Assembly: GCA_965243835.1 (NCBI GenBank)
Contig: OZ251578.1
Span: 2,232,001-2,296,000 of the forward strand
Length of the DNA: 64,000 bases
Reading direction: 5' to 3'
DNA from: G965202665 sp965243835
GTDB taxonomy: Bacteria > Actinomycetota > Acidimicrobiia > Spongiisociales > Spongiisociaceae
Part shown: positions 45,539 to 54,540 of the stretch, piece after piece
Position numbering within the stretch: position 1 is the first letter of the stretch
Layout of the letters: every line of letters begins with the position of its first letter
The notes under the pieces: generated by a model
The model's database searches: none
What the model was told of the DNA's origin: nothing
The model's input: the letters and a program-made list of their open reading frames with translations, nothing else
Position numbers and translations under genes: made by a program

Positions 45539-45609
45539 CGCAGCTCCTTTCTAGCAACCAGCCCCAAACCTCAGGGCGCCGGACCCCTTTTACAGGCCCG
45601 GCATGGCAA

Positions 45610-45640
45610 ACGCTACCCCCCCCCCCCCCCGATTTGTCAA
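45610..45640 (-). promoter_or_regulatory. Promoter of giant gene 5 with 15-G spacer run (spacer 19)
   Basis: Minus-strand TTGACA (45635-45640), AATC, 15 G (45616-45630), TAGCGT (45610-45615). Spacer 19 nt, expected to be weak. Confidence 0.7.
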
Positions 45641-45805
45641 GTCATACCCGCCCCGCCGCCCCCAAACATCCACCGCGCCGGCCCCCGCGGCCTGCGTTCC
45701 AATCCCGTCTACGCCCCCGGGGGTCCGGCCAACGCCCGCCCGGCCGGGGCGTCGCCGGTCCCAGAAGGGCGGGGTCCCGTACGCAGGCGAACCGGCGCCC
45801 GCCTT

Positions 45806-46798
45806 TTACAAACCCAAGCGGCGGATTACCTCCGGACGGCTTTGCCAATCCCGCTCTACTTTTACCCGCATTTCCAGGAAAATCTTCCGGCCCAGACGCG
45901 CCTCCAACTCGCGGCGGACCCGGATGCCGACCGCTTTCAGCGCCGACCCGCCCGCCCCGATCACGATCCCTTTTTGGGAATTGCGCTCCACGTAGATCAC
46001 CGCCTCCGCCCGGAGCAGGCCGCCCGCCTCCGGGCCCGTTTCCACCAGGTCGGCCGTCACCGCCGTCGCATGGGGCAACTCGTCCCGCAACCGCTCCAAC
46101 AGTTTCTCCCGGATAATTTCGGCGACCATTACCTGCGGGGGCTGGTCGCTCAGCTGGCCCTCCGGGAAAAACACCGGCCCTTCCGGCATGCGGGAAACCA
46201 GCTCGTCCGCCACCCGATCCAGCCCGTCCCCGGTGCGGGCGGAAACCGGAACGTAGGCCCCGAAGTCCCACAAGGCGGCCCGGGACAGCTGTTCGGCTAT
46301 CCGCCCGGGTCCGACCTTGTCCACCTTGTTGAGGGCCGCCACCACCCGTTCGGGCGAAATCGTCTCCCGCAACCGTTCGGCGGTCATCCGGTCCCCCGGA
46401 CCGATCCCGGCGCAGACGTCGAACACGGCCAACGCGCAGTCCGCCTCGGCCACGGCCCGGTACACGACCCCGTTCAGCCGCTCCCCCAAGGCGGTGCGGG
46501 GCTTGTGCAGGCCGGGGGTGTCGGCCAGCGTCACCTGCGCCCGCAGGCGCCCGCTCCCCGGCCCGCCCGGGCTGGCCCGGTTGGCCCGTTTGTCCTGGTC
46601 GTTTCGGCCGGCCCGGTCGTAAATATTCAACACTCCCCGCACCGCGAAGCGGGTGGTCTGCGGCCGGGGGGAGGTGATGGACACCTTCTCCCCCACCAAG
46701 GCGTTGACCAGGGTGGATTTGCCCACGTTGGGGCGGCCCGCCACCGCCGCCACCCCCGACCGGCAACCGTCTGCGGGGGACCCGTTATTTGGCGGCAA
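45806..46798 (-). CDS. era: GTPase Era
   Basis: A 330-residue ribosome-assembly GTPase. The G1 loop is GRPNVGKST (21-29), G2 lies in PRPQTTR, G3 is DTPG (93-96) and G4 is NKVD. The C-terminal KH domain includes RAEAVIYVERNSQKGIVIGA, which binds the 3' end of 16S rRNA. Between G2 and G3 there is an extra polar stretch of about 25 residues (DRAGRNDQDKRANRASPGGP and following) not found in typical Era. Its start overlaps corC by 14 nt, so the two are translated together. It is the last gene of the phoH-pgpH-ybeY-corC-era run. Confidence 0.95.
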   Translation of the reverse strand: MPPNNGSPADGCRSGVAAVAGRPNVGKSTLVNALVGEKVSITSPRPQTTRFAVRGVLNIYDRAGRNDQDKRANRASPGGPGSGRLRAQVTLADTPGLHKPRTALGERLNGVVYRAVAEADCALAVFDVCAGIGPGDRMTAERLRETISPERVVAALNKVDKVGPGRIAEQLSRAALWDFGAYVPVSARTGDGLDRVADELVSRMPEGPVFFPEGQLSDQPPQVMVAEIIREKLLERLRDELPHATAVTADLVETGPEAGGLLRAEAVIYVERNSQKGIVIGAGGSALKAVGIRVRRELEARLGRKIFLEMRVKVERDWQSRPEVIRRLGL

Positions 46799-47981
46799 CG
46801 GGGGTTTCCAAAACTTGCACCCGCACCCGTTCCACCCGGCGCCCCTGCACCCGTTCGGAGGTGAGCCGCGCCCCGCCGGCGTCGAAACTTTCCCCGATGT
46901 TGGGCACCCGCCCGGCCAGCCCCAGCACCAACCCGCCCACCGTGTCCCACTCCTCGTCGGGGAGATGAACGCCGATTATCCGGTTCAGGTCGTCCACCGA
47001 CAACCGGGCGTCCACCAGATAATCCCCGTCTTCCAAGGTCTGCACCATGGGCGGTTCGTTGTCGTATTCATCAACGATTTCCCCCACCAACTCCTCCAGC
47101 AGATCCTCGATGGTCACCAGCCCGGCCGTTCCCCCGAACTCGTCCACGGCCACCGCGATGTGCACTTGCGAGGCCTGCATTTCCCGTAGCAACGCATGCA
47201 CGGTTTTGGTTTCGGGCACGAAATGCACCGGGCGGATGATCTCCGGCAGGGGAATGTCGGGGGGGCTTTCCCCCATCAGCCGCAACAGGTCTTTGGCGTA
47301 CAGCAGTCCGATGATGTCGTCCGCCCCCCCGCCGGTTACCGGAATCCGGGAAAACCCGCTTTTCACCGCCCGGTCGCGGGCCTCCCGCATGGTGAGGGAG
47401 GCCGACAGGGTGACCATGTCGGTGCGGGGCACCATCACTTCCCGCACGATGGCGTCGGAGAATTCCAGCACCGAGGATATGAGGCGTATCTCCTCCCGAT
47501 CCGCCTCGTCGTGGTCGTCATCGGGGCGGCCCGCCGCCGGTTCATCCTCTTCGTTGACCAGATCCACCGTGCGCCGCCCCACCGCAATGGCCGCCGTCAG
47601 CAACCACCAAAACCAGTAGGCGATCCGCCGGGGATGGCTGCGTCCGAAAGTGCGGGGAAACAACTCCACCAGGGCCACCAACCCGACCCCGAAGGCCAGC
47701 AGGCCGAAAGCCAGCGCCCAGCCGTTCAAAACCATCACCGCCGCCCACGCGGCCGGGATGGCCGCCGTTACCAAAAGCAGGGAATGCACCAGGGAAACGG
47801 ATGGCTGAATGCTGGCCCGGTCCTCCAGCAACCGGGCCACCGCCTCGGCCCGCCGGTTCCCTTCCGCCGCATCGTGCAAGGCCTCGGCCCGGGGGGTGCG
47901 CACCAGCGACGCCCCCGCCGCCCGCAGGGCCCCGGCCGCGGCCACCATCAGGCCCGTTACCGCCAAAGCCGCCAGGATCAT
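46785..47981 (-). CDS. CorC/HlyC-family membrane protein with CBS pair
   Basis: A 398-residue protein with an N-terminal CNNM-like membrane region (hydrophobic segments near 1-22, 68-85, 88-108 and 120-137). An acidic linker leads to two CBS domains (VMVPRTDMVTLSASLTMREA; ITSTY-like second repeat around EIIRPVHFVPETKTVHALLR), which commonly bind adenine nucleotides. A C-terminal CorC_HlyC domain ends the protein. Family members are linked to Mg/Co efflux; the old name haemolysin C is misleading. The gene overlaps ybeY by 4 nt upstream and era by 14 nt downstream, a conserved order in Actinobacteria. Confidence 0.9.
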   Translation of the reverse strand: MILAALAVTGLMVAAAGALRAAGASLVRTPRAEALHDAAEGNRRAEAVARLLEDRASIQPSVSLVHSLLLVTAAIPAAWAAVMVLNGWALAFGLLAFGVGLVALVELFPRTFGRSHPRRIAYWFWWLLTAAIAVGRRTVDLVNEEDEPAAGRPDDDHDEADREEIRLISSVLEFSDAIVREVMVPRTDMVTLSASLTMREARDRAVKSGFSRIPVTGGGADDIIGLLYAKDLLRLMGESPPDIPLPEIIRPVHFVPETKTVHALLREMQASQVHIAVAVDEFGGTAGLVTIEDLLEELVGEIVDEYDNEPPMVQTLEDGDYLVDARLSVDDLNRIIGVHLPDEEWDTVGGLVLGLAGRVPNIGESFDAGGARLTSERVQGRRVERVRVQVLETPVAAK

Positions 47982-48475
47982 AATCCCGCCCCCGTTTTCC
48001 CCGCCCCGCTTTCGCCCCCTGTCCCCACTCCCGCCTCGGACAGCAACGCCTGTTCCCGGCTTTTCATCCGGGCCGCCTCCCCGGGGCGTTGATGGTCGTA
48101 ACCGAGCAGGTGCAGGAGGCCGTGCACCACCATCAGCCCCATTTCGTTTTCGGGGTCGGCCCCCCGCCGGGCCGCCCGGCGGTGAACGTAGGAGGGGGCG
48201 GCGAACACGTCCCCCAGGTTGAGCGGGGCCCCGCCGGTGTCCGGCCAGCCCCCGCCCGGCCTCAGGTTTTCAATGGGCAGGGACAGCACATCGGTGGGGC
48301 CCTCCCGGCCCAGAAACCGAAAGTTGAGGCGGGCCATCCGCTCATCGGTCACAAAACGCACGCCCACTTCGGCGTTGTCCGGCAAACCCTCCCGCTCCAA
48401 CACCAGTCCCGCCAGCCGCCGCCAGCGGCCGCGGGATAAGGGAACTTCCTGTTCGTCCTCGATGTGAATATCCAC
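47978..48475 (-). CDS. ybeY: Endoribonuclease YbeY
   Basis: A 165-residue zinc-dependent RNase for 16S rRNA 3' maturation and ribosome quality control. The metal-binding motif HGLLHLLGYDH (H-x3-H-x5-H) is intact, preceded by the conserved DVLSLPIE and LNLGDVFAAP blocks. A Gly-rich C-terminal tail of about 20 residues is extra. It overlaps corC by 4 nt (ATGA) and lies 54 nt after the pgpH-like gene. Confidence 0.94.
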   Translation of the reverse strand: MDIHIEDEQEVPLSRGRWRRLAGLVLEREGLPDNAEVGVRFVTDERMARLNFRFLGREGPTDVLSLPIENLRPGGGWPDTGGAPLNLGDVFAAPSYVHRRAARRGADPENEMGLMVVHGLLHLLGYDHQRPGEAARMKSREQALLSEAGVGTGGESGAGKTGAGL

Positions 48476-48529
48476 GAGCCCTCCCAGTTTACCAGGGATG
48501 ATTTTCTCTTTGCGGGGCGGGGGCGGGTT

Positions 48530-51283
48530 TCATGCGTTCCCCGGAAAGGGGTCGCCGTCGGGGAAGTTCGGGTAGGGGATGCGCTGGTGGTAGTAGCCGA
48601 CCAGGGCCCCCACCATGGCCGCCTTGACCGCGGTCAGGTCGCCCAACGTGATGTCGCTCTCCGACAGTTGCCCGTCGGCCATTTTCTCCCCCACCACCCG
48701 CTCCACCAAGTCGGCGATTTTCTCCACCGAGGCCTCCTCTTTTTGGAACACCGCCCGGCACGCCCCCTCCACCGAGTCGGCCATCATCACGATGGCCATC
48801 TCCTTGCGCACCGGTTTGTGGCCGATGTGGCGGTAATCCTCCACGTCCACCGCCTCCGCCCCGTACAGCTCCGTCGCCTTGTTGTAGAAGAAATGCATCA
48901 CCCCGTCGCCGTGATGGGTCACCACCGCCTCCGCCACCTCGGAGGGAATGCGGTACTGACGGGCCAGCCCCACCCCTTTCCGAACGTGATCCCGGATCAC
49001 TTCCACCGACTGTTCGGGAGTCAGGTAGTCGTGCGGGTTCTGGGCCCCGAACTGGTTTTCGATGAAGAAATGGGGGACGTCGGTTTTGCCCAGGTCGTGA
49101 TAATAGGCGGCCGCCCGGGCCAGCAACGGGTCGGCGCCGATGGCCCGGGCGGCCCGGTCGGCCAACGTGCCCACCATCAGCGAATGGTTGAAAGTCCCCA
49201 GGGCTTTCTCCTCCAACAGGCGCAGGGCGGGATGGTTGCGGTCGGTGAGGTCCAACAGGCGCAGGGAGGTGGTCAGATCGAAGGCGATCTCCAAAAAGGA
49301 GAGCAGGGCGCTGCCTAAAAGACCGGACACGAACCCGTTCAGGGCCCCGATCCCGACCACGGTCAGCAGGTTGGCGTCCACCTGGAAAAACCAGGCGATG
49401 CCGCCCGCCAGCGCCCCCAACAGCCCCACCATGTACAGCACCGCCATCCGCAGGGAACCCCGGGAGGAAATAGCGGAAACGAACAGCACCGGAACCAGGG
49501 TGGACAGCAGGGCGAACAGGGAGTAGGCGACGTCCAGGGTGGCGATGGCCGTCATCGAGCCGCTCACCACCGAGAACAGAACCGCGATGCGGGCGTCGAA
49601 CAGGATGGCGGACATCAACCCGAAAGCGGCCGCCGGCACCAGGAAACCGAGCGCGGGGGCGGCGTCGGTGAACAGGGCCACGCTCCGGGCCGACAAGGCG
49701 GTCAGCACGATCAGCAAGCCCACCAGGGACAGGCGGCGCAACGAACCCCACACTACGGGACGGAACCGCATCAGGTACGCCCCCAGCAGTCCCACTACCA
49801 GCAGCACCGTCGCCGCCAAGGCGATGTAGCCGGGGGCGGCCAGCCCCAAAACTCCGGCCGCCTGCAACAGTTGCATGTCCTCGTCGGTGATCTCCTCCCC
49901 GGATTCGACCAGCACCGTGCCCGCCTCGTATTCGATCATGGCCGGTTCGGAGGCCGCCGCCTCCGCCGCTTCCTCCCGCAGGCGCTCGGTTTCCACTTCG
50001 TCCACCGTCTTGTTGGCCTGCAGCAGTTCGGTGGCCACCAGGGTGATCACCGCCGACAGCGAGCGCCACAGTTCCGGGTCGGCGTCGGGGAGTTGCAGCA
50101 ACACGGTGCGCAGGCGGTAGTCCTGTTTCACGTCCGACAACTCCTCGTTGGTGATGCCCCCGTTCTGGGCGAGGGCTTCGCCGGCCAGCCGGGCCGTTTC
50201 CTGCTCCACCAGGTCCAACCAGGACCGCCGGCCCAGGATTTCCCGCAACACGTCCTGCTCGGCCAGGTTCGCCAGTGCGATCACCACCTCCTCCGACAGG
50301 AGCAGGCGGCCGGTGCGCAGGGCTTCCAAACGGGCCTGCCGGGGGGATAACTGCACCCACAGCGGAAGCGGATCCAGGACCAGGTTTCCGCCTTCGGCCA
50401 GTTCCACCTGCCGATGCAACCAGTCGGAGGTGGTGGTGAGGCGGTCGGGGACGGTGGAGATGTCGACGGTCAGCGTGGCCGGGCCGGAGGCCATCCCGGT
50501 CAGGGCGAAGGCCCCCCGGGGGGAGGTGTTGACCGAGTATTGGACGCCGGTGGAGTCCTGGGCCACCAGCCGGACGTCGGCCAGCCCCACATCCGCCTCT
50601 TCGTCGAACACCACATCCAGGCCGACGTCAACGAACACCCGCCCGCTGATCCCCGAGGCGCGAATGATTTCGGGCGCGGGGGCCTCCTCCGGCGCCTGCT
50701 CCTCTCTGGTAGGGGGACCGGCGGGGGGGGTTTCTTGGCCCTCGTCGGCGGGCTCGGCGGCTCCCGGGGTTTCCCCTGGGGAGTCTCCCTCCGCGACCTC
50801 CTCCGGCTCCTCCGCAGTTGTTTCCGGCAGGGTGGTCTCCGGCAAGGTGGTGGTCGTAGTGGTGGTGGTAGTCGTGGTCGTGGTGGTGGTAGTCGTGGTG
50901 GTCGTGGTGGTGGTAGTCGTGGTGGTCGTGGTGGTGGGGGCGAGGGTGGGGGGGATGGTCACCTGCGGCAGGGGCTGGGCGTTGTCCGGGACGGTATCCT
51001 GTTTGACTCCCCGGAACAGGGACCGGATTTCCTCGATCACCAACTGGTCCACGTTTTCGTCCCGCCGGTACACGGGGGCGACGGCCTCGGCGGCCGCCGT
51101 CCGGCGCCGTTCGGTCTCCGCCGTGTCCTCGATGGAGAACGCGCTTTCCGCGGTAAAAGTCTCCGGGGCGCGTTGTCCGGCTTCGGCGACGGTGAACCGC
51201 TGGCCGATGAGCAGGGAGGCCCAGGACAGGCCCACCACTAGCAATCCCAGGACCAGGCGCGCCAGGAGGCGGCGGACGCTCAT
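48530..51283 (-). CDS. 7TM-HD phosphohydrolase (PgpH/YqfF-like), c-di-AMP phosphodiesterase family
   Basis: A 917-residue membrane protein. One N-terminal helix (LVLGLLVVGLSWASLLIGQR) leads into a large extracytoplasmic domain, then about seven membrane helices (roughly 485-690), and a cytoplasmic HD domain (HSLMVGTLADRAARA; AAAYYHDLGKTDVPHFF; THHGDG) with the His-Asp metal ligands. Relatives hydrolyse c-di-AMP to pApA. Two unusual inserts sit in the outer domain: a run of 30 threonines (about residues 117-146) followed by a Pro/Glu-rich stretch, and an SdrD/Cna-B-like segment (ISGRVFVDVGLDVVFDEE onward, about 206-270). The start overlaps the phoH stop by 4 nt. It is in the usual phoH-ybeY neighbourhood. 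Confidence 0.9.
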   Translation of the reverse strand: MSVRRLLARLVLGLLVVGLSWASLLIGQRFTVAEAGQRAPETFTAESAFSIEDTAETERRRTAAAEAVAPVYRRDENVDQLVIEEIRSLFRGVKQDTVPDNAQPLPQVTIPPTLAPTTTTTTTTTTTTTTTTTTTTTTTTTTTTTTLPETTLPETTAEEPEEVAEGDSPGETPGAAEPADEGQETPPAGPPTREEQAPEEAPAPEIIRASGISGRVFVDVGLDVVFDEEADVGLADVRLVAQDSTGVQYSVNTSPRGAFALTGMASGPATLTVDISTVPDRLTTTSDWLHRQVELAEGGNLVLDPLPLWVQLSPRQARLEALRTGRLLLSEEVVIALANLAEQDVLREILGRRSWLDLVEQETARLAGEALAQNGGITNEELSDVKQDYRLRTVLLQLPDADPELWRSLSAVITLVATELLQANKTVDEVETERLREEAAEAAASEPAMIEYEAGTVLVESGEEITDEDMQLLQAAGVLGLAAPGYIALAATVLLVVGLLGAYLMRFRPVVWGSLRRLSLVGLLIVLTALSARSVALFTDAAPALGFLVPAAAFGLMSAILFDARIAVLFSVVSGSMTAIATLDVAYSLFALLSTLVPVLFVSAISSRGSLRMAVLYMVGLLGALAGGIAWFFQVDANLLTVVGIGALNGFVSGLLGSALLSFLEIAFDLTTSLRLLDLTDRNHPALRLLEEKALGTFNHSLMVGTLADRAARAIGADPLLARAAAYYHDLGKTDVPHFFIENQFGAQNPHDYLTPEQSVEVIRDHVRKGVGLARQYRIPSEVAEAVVTHHGDGVMHFFYNKATELYGAEAVDVEDYRHIGHKPVRKEMAIVMMADSVEGACRAVFQKEEASVEKIADLVERVVGEKMADGQLSESDITLGDLTAVKAAMVGALVGYYHQRIPYPNFPDGDPFPGNA
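50846..50935 (-). repeat. Thr-codon repeat, 30 codons, inside pgpH-like gene
   Basis: Thirty consecutive Thr codons made of ACC, ACG and ACT, with an internal 24-nt unit repeated imperfectly about three times. Slippage by whole units would keep the frame. Confidence 0.9.
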
Positions 51284-52374
51284 CGCCCCTTCTTCCCCCG
51301 GCCCCGCTCCGCGTCCTGCCGGGCGCCCCGGTCGGCGCCTTGGCGGGCGTTATGGTCGGCGTCCTGGTAGGCGTCCTGGTAGGCGTCGATAATTGCGGCC
51401 ACGATCCGGTGCCGCACTACGTCGGCGCTGGACAGGCGCACCACCGCCACGTCCGGAACGCCGGCCAGGACGGACCCGGCGTGGTTGAGGCCGGAGCGCC
51501 GATCGGCGGGCAGGTCCACCTGGGTGTCATCCCCGGTGATGACCATTTTCGAGTTGAAACCCAACCGGGTGAGAAACATTTTCATTTGGGCGGCGGAGGT
51601 GTTCTGCGCCTCGTCCAGGACCACGATGGCGTCGTTGAGGGTGCGCCCCCGCATGTAGGCCAGCGGGGCGATTTCGATCTCCCCCCGCTCCAAGCGCCGG
51701 GACACCTCCTCGGAGTCCAGCATCTCGTACATCGCATCGTACAGGGGGCGCAGATAGGGGTTGATTTTGGCTTCCGGGTCGCCGGGCAGAAACCCCAGCC
51801 GCTCCCCCGCCTCCACCGCGGGGCGGGTGAGCACGATGCGGCGCGCTTTCCCTCCCAGCAGGGACTCCACTGCGGCCGCCATCGCCAGATAGGTTTTGCC
51901 GGTGCCCGCCGGACCGATGCCGAACACCAGGGTGTGGTCCCTGATGGCGGTGATGTAGCGGTGCTGACCGACCGTTTTGGGGCGTATCAACCGGCCCCGG
52001 CCCACCGTCACCGCCTCCCCCAGCACCCCGCTGGGCGAAGCGTCCGCGTCGTCGTTGATCATGGAAATCACCCGCCGCACGCCGTCTTCCTGCAACGGAT
52101 GGCCCTGTTGCACGAGCAACAGCATCTCCTGCGCGGCCTTGCAAGCGTTGCGGGCCCCCGTTTCCCCGCCGCTGAACAGCAACCGGTCGCCGCGGGCCAC
52201 GATGTCCACCTCGGGGAAGGCGGACTCCAAAACTCGCAGGTGGCGATCGTGTTCGCCCAGCAGGTCGGCCATCAATCCGACGCTGGGGACATGCAGGGAA
52301 AGCCGGGATACGACCGGAAGCATCAGGGGTGCCTGGGGAAGCGGGTGGAATATTTTTTCAACTTCCCTCTTCAT
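51280..52374 (-). CDS. phoH: PhoH family ATPase
   Basis: A 364-residue PhoH-like protein starting MKREVEKIFHPLPQAPLMLP. The ATG at 52374 is preferred over 52428 because GGGGGAGGG lies about 8 nt upstream. The ATPase core has Walker A GPAGTGKT, the PhoH block LTRPAVEAGERLGFLPGD, Walker B IVVLDEAQNTSAAQMKMFLT and sensor MVITGDDTQVDLP. The C-terminal 35 residues are a low-complexity Asp/Gln/Arg-rich repeat (AYQDAYQDAD type). PhoH proteins are ATP-dependent RNA-linked enzymes with unclear roles, usually next to ybeY as here. It heads the operon running to era. A TATATA near 52394-52400 may be its -10 box. Confidence 0.92.
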   Translation of the reverse strand: MKREVEKIFHPLPQAPLMLPVVSRLSLHVPSVGLMADLLGEHDRHLRVLESAFPEVDIVARGDRLLFSGGETGARNACKAAQEMLLLVQQGHPLQEDGVRRVISMINDDADASPSGVLGEAVTVGRGRLIRPKTVGQHRYITAIRDHTLVFGIGPAGTGKTYLAMAAAVESLLGGKARRIVLTRPAVEAGERLGFLPGDPEAKINPYLRPLYDAMYEMLDSEEVSRRLERGEIEIAPLAYMRGRTLNDAIVVLDEAQNTSAAQMKMFLTRLGFNSKMVITGDDTQVDLPADRRSGLNHAGSVLAGVPDVAVVRLSSADVVRHRIVAAIIDAYQDAYQDADHNARQGADRGARQDAERGRGKKGR

Positions 52375-52576
52375 TATAATACCCTCCCCCGCTATATATA
52401 AACCCCCCGTTAATGAAAGCCCCCGCAACCCCCCGTTAATGAAAACATCAGGGGCACGGGAGGAGTGGGCGGGGGGAAGGGGCGGAGGCGGGACGGCGAC
52501 AAATCGAAACGGACGCGGGGCCGGTGCGGGCGCGGACTAAGGGCGAACCGGGGATGGGCCACCCGGTCGGGGCCCC

Positions 52577-52738
52577 CGAAGTTTCAGTCCGACACCCGCC
52601 CACCCCGGTCGACGGCGCAACGGCGCAGGCTCACCTACCCGAAACGACCCAAACAACAAGAAACCACCACCCCACCTGCACGAACAAATCCCCCCACCCC
52701 GCGACAACCCAACCAACCCCTCCCCTCACTCCGCAACC
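52577..52738 (-). pseudogene. Decayed copy of the dnaJ 3' end
   Basis: Starting at GAAGTTTCAGTCCGACACC this stretch lines up with 54988-55150, the last 50 or so codons of dnaJ, without large gaps. Substitutions are dense, and almost all turn plus-strand G or T into A or C, so the reading frame is destroyed. Shorter matches occur again near 53277-53340 and 54450-54530, just before later repeat units. Confidence 0.75.
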
Positions 52739-53365
52739 AAAAAACGACCCTCTTGAATTTTCAAAAAAACCCCCTTAAACTGTGGGTGGGCGGGCGCGGG
52801 GGCGGGCGGGCCCCAAAAAAATTGAAAAAAGTTTGAGAACGCGAAAACCAAACCTAAACCGCGAAAAGCAAACCAGGCTGAAACCCATCAAGCGACACGC
52901 CGTTGGAAGAACGGTGAAGGCGGCAGAGCGAAACGCGAACCCGGCTGAGAAGCCATCGGGAAACCCAGCCGGGAAACCATCGGGCGGGGGCACGCTCACA
53001 GGACAACAGGCGCCCGACCCATTCGCCGCCATTAGCCCGATTCTCTACCAAACTATATTCCGCCCCGCTCCCCGGGTTTCAACCCGCGATACGACCCCAA
53101 AGATCAACTACCTCAACATCCACCCGGCCGCACGCCGCGCGCCAAGACCTCTCCCAAAACGCCGGAGAGGACATCGCCAACGGTCCAGTCCCCCCGCATA
53201 CGCCGCCCGCCGCAACCCCTACCCGATGAAACCAGCGGGCCTCTTTTCCCAACCTCACAAACTCACCCCGATCTCCTCCGGCGGCGCAGGCTCACCTACC
53301 CAAAACGACCCAAGCAACAGGAAACCACCACCCTCACCCCCACAAACACCCCCCATCCCCAACCC
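52739..53365. repeat. Tandem repeat unit 1 (627 nt) with promoter-like start
   Basis: First of four units. Near its start on the plus strand is TTGAAT (52753-52758), a 17-nt spacer, TAAACT (52776-52781), then a G-quadruplex-type run (GGGTGGGCGGGCGCGGGGG). An A-rich segment (AAAAAAATTGAAAAAAG) follows. The rest is A/C-rich. Unit 3 is nearly identical over most of its length. I see no confident gene in the 2.6 kb between phoH and dnaJ. Confidence 0.85.
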
Positions 53366-53912
53366 CTCAAAAAAACGACCCTCTTGAATTTCCAAAAAAA
53401 CCCCTTAAACTGTGGGTGGGCGGGCGCGGGGGCGGGCGGGCCCCCAAAAAAATTGAAAAAAGTTTGAGAACGCGAAAACCAAACCTAAACCGCGAAAAGC
53501 AAACCAGACCGAAACCCATCAAGCGGCACGCCGTTGGAAGAACGGTGAAGGCGACGGAGCGAAACGCGAACCCGGCTGAGAAGCCATCGGGGAAACCCAG
53601 CCGGGAAACCATCGGACGGGAGAAACGTTCGAAGGAACAGGCGCCCCGATCCTTCACCCCCATTCTCCCGCCTCTCGACCAATCTCGATTGCCGACCCGG
53701 TTCCCGGGTTCCAAACCCGCGGGACGAACCCAAACATCCACCCGGCCCCACACGCCAAGGCCTCGCCCAACACGCAAGGATGGTTCAATTCCCCACACGC
53801 CCGGCACCAAGACCCACCCCGACGAACCAGCGGGGACTCATTTCCCAACCTAAAACCCCACCCCGCCCTCCTCCGCCTTCGCCCCGCCGAAACAGGAACC
53901 CCCAACCCCTCA
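53366..53912. repeat. Tandem repeat unit 2 (547 nt)
   Basis: Same first 230 nt as unit 1 (TTGAAT 53384-53389, spacer 16, TAAACT 53406-53411), then a different, decayed second half. Confidence 0.85.
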
Positions 53913-54540
53913 AAAAAACGACCCTCTTGAATTTTCAAAAAAACCCCATAAACTGTGGGTGGGCGGGCGCGGGGGCGGGCGGGCCCCCAAAAAATTGAAA
54001 AAAGTTTGAGAACGCGAAAACCAAACCTAAACCGCGAAAAGCAAACCTAGCCGAGAACCAACCGGGAGACACTCCGTTGGAAGGACAGTGAAGGCAACGA
54101 AGCGAAATGCGAACCCGGCCAAGAAACCATCGGAAACCCAGCCAGGAAACTATCGGGCGGGGGCACGCTCACAGGACAACAGGCGCCCGACCCATTCGCC
54201 GCCATTAGCCCGATTCTCTACCAAACTATATTCCGCCCCGCTCCCCGAGTTTCAACCCGCGATACGACCCCAAAGATCAACTACCTCAACATCCACCCGG
54301 CCGCACGCCGCGCGCCAAGACCTCTCCCAAAACGCCGGAGAGGACATCGCCAACGGTCCAGTCCCCCCGCATACGCCGCCCGCCGCAACCCCTACCCGAT
54401 GAAACCAGCGGGCCTCTTTTCCCAACCTCACAAACTCACCCCGATCTCCTCCGGCGGCGCAGGCTCACCTACCCAAAACGACCCAAGCAACAGGAAACCA
54501 CCACCCTCACCCCCACAAACACCCCCCATCCCCAACCCCT
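53913..54540. repeat. Tandem repeat unit 3 (628 nt)
   Basis: TTGAAT at 53927-53932, spacer 16, TAAACT at 53949-53954. One A fewer in the A-run breaks the frame open in units 1, 2 and 4, arguing against a conserved protein. Confidence 0.85.

Noticed and set aside
50846..50935. Phase-variable tract in the pgpH-like gene
   Set aside because: The repeat unit is a multiple of three, so slippage changes Thr number but does not switch the frame.
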